From NCBI GenBank assembly GCA_035455245.1, contig DATIFN010000042.1, positions 1 through 45,662 on the forward strand: 45,662 bases of DNA, in the 5' to 3' direction. This document shows, in pieces, positions 41,561 through 45,662 of the stretch (its first letter is position 1; each line of letters begins with the position of its first letter). The notes beneath the pieces are model-generated. The model had not been told where the DNA came from. It made no database searches and saw only the letters and a list, made by a program, of their open reading frames with translations. Made by a program: the position numbers and the translations under genes. Source of the DNA: UBA8516 sp035455245 (lineage in GTDB: Archaea > Thermoproteota > Nitrososphaeria > Nitrososphaerales > Nitrosopumilaceae).

Positions 41561-41728
41561 TTATGTATACCATTTGATCCAAGTGTATTTTCTAATTCTA
41601 GAGTCTGGATATCCACAACTAGCACAGCGTTTATGTCGTGCATGGAAAGAATTTTTTCCACATCTTCTACATCTGATGTGAGTGTGCTTTTTGGTATAGC
41701 CACCCATTGATGTTGTACCTTTAGTCAT
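41561..41728 (-). CDS. rpl37e: Ribosomal protein eL37
   Basis: The minus-strand frame from ATG 41728 to TAA 41561 encodes 55 very basic residues. Zinc site: Cys20 and Cys23 (IRCRRCGKNSFH), then Cys35 and Cys38 (KRCASCGYP). The order of motifs and the TKGTTSMG opening match archaeal/eukaryotic eL37 of the large subunit. It starts 7 nt after the LSm stop, the usual archaeal LSm-eL37 pair. Confidence 0.95.
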   Translation of the reverse strand: MTKGTTSMGGYTKKHTHIRCRRCGKNSFHARHKRCASCGYPDSRIRKYTWIKWYT

Positions 41729-41734
41729 GTACTA

Positions 41735-41965
41735 TCACTTTGGTGGTGGAGATATGATTACCACATTGTCTCCACGAACAACTATGGTTCCAAGACTCTT
41801 TGTCTCGCCCTCAGAAGGGATCTCTTCTGATGAGTCAAGTAGCAGATTCATGTGTTGGTCAAAACCATGCAAGTTTCCTCTTATCACTTTGCCTCCCTTC
41901 AGTTTGATAAGAACAACTTTGTTTAGACTCTCATCAAGTACTTTTACTGCCATATCTACTGACAT
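41735..41965 (-). CDS. LSm (Sm-like) RNA-binding protein
   Basis: This 76-residue protein carries Sm1 (VLIKLKGGKVIRGNLHGFDQHMNLLLD) in two strands and Sm2 (GTIVVRGDNVVIISP). The Asp-x-Asn-type and Arg-Gly-Asp RNA contacts are present. Archaeal LSm forms heptameric rings that bind U-rich RNA. First gene of the operon with eL37. Confidence 0.95.
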   Translation of the reverse strand: MSVDMAVKVLDESLNKVVLIKLKGGKVIRGNLHGFDQHMNLLLDSSEEIPSEGETKSLGTIVVRGDNVVIISPPPK

Positions 41966-42034
41966 TTATTTCACTTATTACCACTCAATCGAGGGTATAT
42001 ATTAAAATTTCATTGGTGTAATTTTCGGGTTTTC

Positions 42035-42742
42035 TCAGTAAGTCAAGTTTGACTCTTTTAGGAAAGTTTGCACTATTTCTGACAACATTTTCCTGCCTTC
42101 TTTTGCACTGGCATTTCGCGGATCCCCCCATATTCCATTTCTTGTTACATAAATGAAAGATTTTGTAGCAAGTTTGTTCACTTGGTTTTTTTGTTTTGGA
42201 GAAAGTCCATCTGTAGTGAAACCCTTTATTGCTTTTTTCATCTTAACTTTTTTTGATATGGCAAGCATAAGCGAAGTCTCTACAAATCCTGCATGATCAA
42301 GATCTTTTTTCATAAAATGCCAGTAAGAAAACACAAAAACTTTTGCTTTTCCTTTTGAAAGTTTGTACACTTTTTTTGGAATATCATATAATGAAGCTTG
42401 GTTTCCATGGTGCCCATTAAGAATTACAATAGTTTTTACCTTGTTTTTCCAAAGTGAAATACATAATTCTACCAGGATCTTCTGAAGTGTTGTTTTTGTA
42501 ATACTCATATTAAAAAAAGGCGAATGTTCAAATGAAACTCCATAATTGATGGTAGGCAACCTCAGAAAGCCTGTTTTTTCTGAAATTCTATGTGAAATTT
42601 CTGATACTATGTCTGAATCCGTTGAGATTGGTAAATGTGGGCCATGTTGTTCAATTGAACCCACAGGAATTATGGCTACTTGTTTTTTGTTTTTTATCAG
42701 TTTCCTAAGATAAGGATCCTGCAAATGGATTGTATCTGTCAT
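42035..42742 (-). CDS. Creatininase-family amidohydrolase, possible ArfB-type formamide deformylase
   Basis: This 235-residue protein has creatininase-fold metal motifs: PVGSIEQHGPHLPISTDSD (Glu, His, Asp), LNGHHGNQ and HAGFVETS with the late Glu. In archaea this family includes ArfB, which removes formate from the first GTP-cyclohydrolase product on the way to riboflavin and F420, and these archaea make F420. Creatininase or MftE-like roles are alternatives. The start overlaps the stop of purU by ATGA, so the two are coupled. Confidence 0.8.
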   Translation of the reverse strand: MTDTIHLQDPYLRKLIKNKKQVAIIPVGSIEQHGPHLPISTDSDIVSEISHRISEKTGFLRLPTINYGVSFEHSPFFNMSITKTTLQKILVELCISLWKNKVKTIVILNGHHGNQASLYDIPKKVYKLSKGKAKVFVFSYWHFMKKDLDHAGFVETSLMLAISKKVKMKKAIKGFTTDGLSPKQKNQVNKLATKSFIYVTRNGIWGDPRNASAKEGRKMLSEIVQTFLKESNLTY

Positions 42743-43596
42743 CTAGATCGCTTAGGTTTGACGTGAACTTTGCCCCAGTAAACCTCGAGTCGTCCGTCAA
42801 GATGCATTTGTACTGCTTCCAACAAGGTCTTTGCTTCTATTTTTTGACCCTTTTTTTTCAACGATTCAACAGTTTCATTAGCATCAATCGCAAAAGCATC
42901 TTGAAAAATTATTGGTCCTTGATCCAAATCTTCAGTGACATAGTGTGCAGTACATCCAACTATCTTAGCTCCACGTTCATACGCTTGCATATATGCAAAA
43001 GCACCTGGAAATGCAGGTAGCAATGATGGATGTATGTTGATGATTCTATTTGGATATCGCCAAACAAAATTTGGAGACAAAATCCGCATGTATCTTGCTA
43101 AGACTATCAAATCAACGTTGTATTTTTTTGCTATGTCAAGGATCTTTTTTTCCGCTTTCGATTGATCAGGATCATTTACTACTACAAAAGGAATATTTGC
43201 TTTTTTTGCAAACAAAGAAAGTGTTTTTTCTGTGCCTATTATTACACTAACTTCTCCTTTTAGTTGATTTTTTGATCTTGCCACTAAGATCGCATCAAGA
43301 CAATGCGATTCTTTTGTTACAAGCAAAGCGATCTTTTTTCTAAGAACAGCTTCATGGTGTGTATTGACTTCCATCTTCAATCTTTTTGCTAGCTCATTCA
43401 CTTCATGATCAAATTTTTTAATGTCAATTTTTTGTGTAAAGGACGCTTCAAGATACATTCCAAACAAGCCCCTGACTACATTTTGATTTATTTTTTCGAT
43501 GTTGCCACCTCTTTGAAAAATAAAATTAGTAAAACCAGCGACTACGCCCTCATGATCCTTTCCTACAACAGTAATCTCTACAGTAGTTTTGTTCAA
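42739..43596 (-). CDS. purU: Formyltetrahydrofolate deformylase
   Basis: The 285-residue product uses a TTG start. The N-terminal ACT domain (about 1-80, GKDHEGVVAGFTNFIFQRGG) would sense amino acids. The formyl-transferase fold ends with IINIHPSLLPAFPGA (Asn and His) and TEDLDQGPII (Asp), the N-H-D set of 10-formyl-THF hydrolases. It releases formate and THF. GART-type transferase is excluded by the ACT domain. It is followed by an overlapping creatininase-family gene. Confidence 0.92.
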   Translation of the reverse strand: MNKTTVEITVVGKDHEGVVAGFTNFIFQRGGNIEKINQNVVRGLFGMYLEASFTQKIDIKKFDHEVNELAKRLKMEVNTHHEAVLRKKIALLVTKESHCLDAILVARSKNQLKGEVSVIIGTEKTLSLFAKKANIPFVVVNDPDQSKAEKKILDIAKKYNVDLIVLARYMRILSPNFVWRYPNRIINIHPSLLPAFPGAFAYMQAYERGAKIVGCTAHYVTEDLDQGPIIFQDAFAIDANETVESLKKKGQKIEAKTLLEAVQMHLDGRLEVYWGKVHVKPKRSR

Positions 43597-43771
43597 TCTA
43601 AATTTGTTTGAAGATCGTACTTTATTAATGCTTTAAAGCACGAATATTTTGAACCTCATAACCTTTTGGGAAATTGGATTTCCGGTTAACTTGATCCTTT
43701 AATGATATTCCGTGTACGAATTGTAAGCAATCTCTAAAAACAATCTCTGAGTATTCATTCTAAGATTTGAC

Positions 43772-44925
43772 ATGGAACCCATTTTCATCATTTTATCATG
43801 GGCGATACTTTTAGTTTCTGGATTTGATGATTCTGATCCTCCGACTGGTGATAAGACATTCAAAGTAGAGTATTCTGATGTTGTTCAATCAATAAAAACG
43901 ACCTCTGATGCAACTCTGGAATTTTGGGGATTTGAAATTGAATTAAAACAAAATTCAGTCGGTATCCTTGATGTCAAGATTCCTATAAATTTTCCAACTC
44001 CTGCAAGCTTTACTAATTCGTGGAATTTCGGCGAAAGGCCCAGTGTAATAGCAGACAATAAAGAAATAGACTATGATTTTGTCAAAGAGCCATGCTTTTT
44101 TCATTATTAAATCCCAGTTGAAGGTGAGAAAAATGTAGAGATTACCTATCCTGTAATAACTGCAGGAAAATGGCAACTTCACAGTTCAATACAATTTGAT
44201 GAAAATAATCCATGTTATGATAAGGTGTTTTATGAACCAGCAATCAAATCGCCATTAAAACAATTCAAATCAGGAATTAAAATAGACGATATAAAATGTA
44301 AAGGTGAGCTTCAACTAATCTTCAAAGTAAAAAATGGTTCTCCCGCATGTGTAAAATCTGAAACCTCTATCAAATTGATAATGTTGGGTTGGGCTAAGAA
44401 TATCTTTCTCTCAAATCATTGTACTGAGGCTTATCCTAATGGACTAGATACCTTTGAACAACCATTTTCACGAACTTCACCAAAAGGACTAGTTTTCTTT
44501 ATGAAATCAAACTCAACTGCAAATATTTGTGTCAGATACACATCTCCTTATGACAATACTGGAATGGAACAAGTCTATGCAGAAATGTGGACAGGGAAGG
44601 AAATTATGAACCAGCATTGTCTTCAGAGATAGTAGTCAGTGCAAATCCTGGTTTTCTTCCATTAAATCGTGACGCCAATATTATAGTAACGTACACCATT
44701 ACTCCTCTGAATAATTCAAAAGGAATTTACTGGATATCGGTCTCGCAAATATGTGAATTGATTCCTGTTGTTGTAGGAATTGATAATTCAGAGATTTCCA
44801 GTAGTGATATTCCAGTCTTCCTAGGATTTCATTCCTGTCCTGCTTCATCTTTGAACAGTAAAATTATTGGTGTATCAGACGCAAAAGTGGATTATAAAAT
44901 AAGACAACCAATTGGAGAACCATAA
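43772..44925 (+). pseudogene. Broken secreted-protein gene (SPLKQ/GSPACVK family)
   Basis: One coding region is interrupted twice. The first part (43772-44110) has a signal peptide and ends at TAA 44108-44110. The same frame resumes at once and reads on through EPAIKSPLKQFKSG, NGSPACVK and LGWAKN to 44632. A shift of one base near 44590-44605 then moves coding into the frame that reads SSEIVVSANPGFLPL, GIYWISVSQICELIP and FLGFHSCP to TAA 44925. Together this is one exported beta-rich protein, related in its middle to the island protein at 15248. The -1 frame change fits loss of a single base. A sequencing error or recoding is possible but two lesions favour decay. Confidence 0.75.
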
Positions 44926-45100
44926 GATAATAATCAAATTTGATGAATAACGTTTCTCGTATCGCTATTAATGCTTAAATAACCATTTAGAATACTTCGT
45001 ACTTAGATAATGTGTGTATGCAACATGCAATCAAATTCTTTAATGCGTGAGTGAATGGAAGATCTAAACTTTTCAATTTTATACTATTTGAGGGAAAATA

Positions 45101-45286
45101 ATGGATAGATCCAAAGGGTCAAACAAAAGTCGTAGTAGAGGCAATAGTTATGATCACAACAATCCCGTGAGACTTTGTTCAGTTTGTTCAACAATTGGAG
45201 GTTGGCACTGTTATGAGTGTTCAAAGGATTTCTGCAACATTCATTTTGCTAATCATAAAGAACAACAACTTTGTGTTGTAAAATAA
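45101..45286 (+). CDS. Small B-box-like zinc-finger protein (61 aa)
   Basis: A basic, Ser/Asn-rich start (1-22) leads to a cysteine/histidine cluster: CSVC, CYEC, FCNIHFANHKEQQLC. Spacing C-x2-C-x7-C-x2-C-x4-C-x2-H-x3-H resembles a B-box or AN1-like finger with two zinc sites. TTTTATAC about 20 nt before the ATG suggests a leaderless mRNA. Role unknown; probably protein or nucleic-acid binding. Confidence 0.7.
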   Translation: MDRSKGSNKSRSRGNSYDHNNPVRLCSVCSTIGGWHCYECSKDFCNIHFANHKEQQLCVVK

Positions 45287-45287
45287 G

Positions 45288-45372
45288 TGCGGGAGGTGGG
45301 ATTTGAACCCACGAACTCCTAAAAGACAGGGTCCTAAGCCCTGCGCCTTTGACCAGGCTTGGCAACTCCCGC
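45288..45372 (-). tRNA. tRNA-Leu (UAG)
   Basis: Minus strand. Acceptor GCGGGAG/CTCCCGC, discriminator A, anticodon stem CAGGG/CCCTG around CTTAGGA (anticodon TAG), a long variable arm typical of class II tRNA, and T arm GTGGG-TTCAAAT-CCCAC. CCA is not encoded, no intron. Confidence 0.95.
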
Positions 45373-45419
45373 ATGCACCATGACTTTTAAGACAAATTTA
45401 TCTATTGTTGATGGTCTGT

Positions 45420-45662
45420 ATGGCAAAATTATTTGGAACTAATGGTGTAAGAGGAGTATTTGGAGAAGGTCTTACACTTGATTTTATCTCTGAAATTACT
45501 CTATCAATTGCAAGTCTATTCAAAAAAGGACCAATCTTGGTAGGTTATGATGGAAGAGAATCTAGTATTATTATTTCAAAAATTGTAACAGCAGCACTAA
45601 GCTCAGCAGGTCTAGATTCTTCAGTTTGTGGTCTAGTTCCTACTCCATGCTTACAATTTGCC
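45420..45662 (+). CDS. glmM: Phosphoglucosamine/phosphohexose mutase (N-terminal part)
   Basis: The frame from ATG 45420 is open to the end of the window (81 codons seen). KLFGTNGVRGVFGE is the opening of archaeal phosphoglucosamine mutase, and VGYDGRESS is the next conserved element. The phosphoserine loop lies beyond the window. It would turn glucosamine-6-phosphate to glucosamine-1-phosphate for UDP-GlcNAc; a phosphomannomutase is the alternative. An in-frame ATG at 45411 is possible but less likely given the MAKLFG opening. Confidence 0.85.
   Translation, partial: MAKLFGTNGVRGVFGEGLTLDFISEITLSIASLFKKGPILVGYDGRESSIIISKIVTAALSSAGLDSSVCGLVPTPCLQFA

Overview
The window is a 45.7-kb, AT-rich piece of an ammonia-oxidising archaeon (Nitrososphaerota/Thaumarchaeota, probably group I.1a, Nitrosopumilus/Nitrosarchaeum/Nitrosotenuis-like). 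The evidence is a giant thaumarchaeal S-layer protein, a cytochrome-c-free heme-copper oxidase operon with a double cupredoxin, the ADP-forming acyl-CoA ligase next to 4-hydroxybutyryl-CoA dehydratase (3-hydroxypropionate/4-hydroxybutyrate cycle), eL37 and LSm proteins, an intron-containing tRNA, TATA boxes about 25-28 nt before start codons (leaderless mRNAs), many GTG/TTG starts and a wealth of tiny zinc-finger proteins.

Layout. 1-5.9 kb: the end of a membrane glycosyltransferase, then the S-layer gene. 6.0-9.7 kb: terminal oxidase operon (split subunit II, subunit I, double cupredoxin, half-size heme A synthase). 9.7-10.9 kb: a membrane-anchored protein and an SRPBCC protein. 10.98-15.94 kb: a putative accessory island, bounded by tRNA-Lys and a 14-bp copy of its 3' end. 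It holds a ribbon-helix-helix regulator and four secreted proteins, with two near-identical promoters carrying GTCA motifs repeated every ~10 bp. 16.0-20.7 kb: three mini zinc-finger proteins, branched-chain aminotransferase, a candidate structured RNA, aspartate kinase and a MurG-like glycosyltransferase. 20.9-26.7 kb: CDGSH protein, a putative membrane heme b protein pair, universal stress protein, tRNA-Val, radical SAM protein, a possible quinone-type trio (methyltransferase, chorismate-lyase-like, UbiA-like) and a Ni/Co permease. 26.8-30.2 kb: a metal/redox operon (TRASH regulator, CcdA-like, YHS, glutaredoxin-like), a small winged-helix/membrane pair and an RNase HI.

30.3-34.6 kb: two carbon-fixation enzymes and signal peptidase. 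34.7-38.5 kb: zinc-ribbon proteins, DEAD-box helicase with an RGG tail, thioredoxin and tRNA-Ala. 38.6-43.6 kb: a cyclic amidohydrolase, ribose-5-phosphate isomerase, an unknown coiled-coil membrane protein, eL37, LSm and two overlapping predicted amidohydrolase/deformylase genes. 43.8-45.7 kb: a broken secreted-protein gene, a zinc-finger protein, tRNA-Leu and the start of a phosphohexomutase.

The most unusual part is the tRNA-Lys-bounded island. An RHH regulator gene sits directly upstream of a helically phased operator array, and the array is duplicated together with the tail of a decayed second RHH gene. The array drives secreted proteins, one of which resembles a glutamic (G1/eqolisin) peptidase. 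All functional calls are from reading the sequence; no database search was run.
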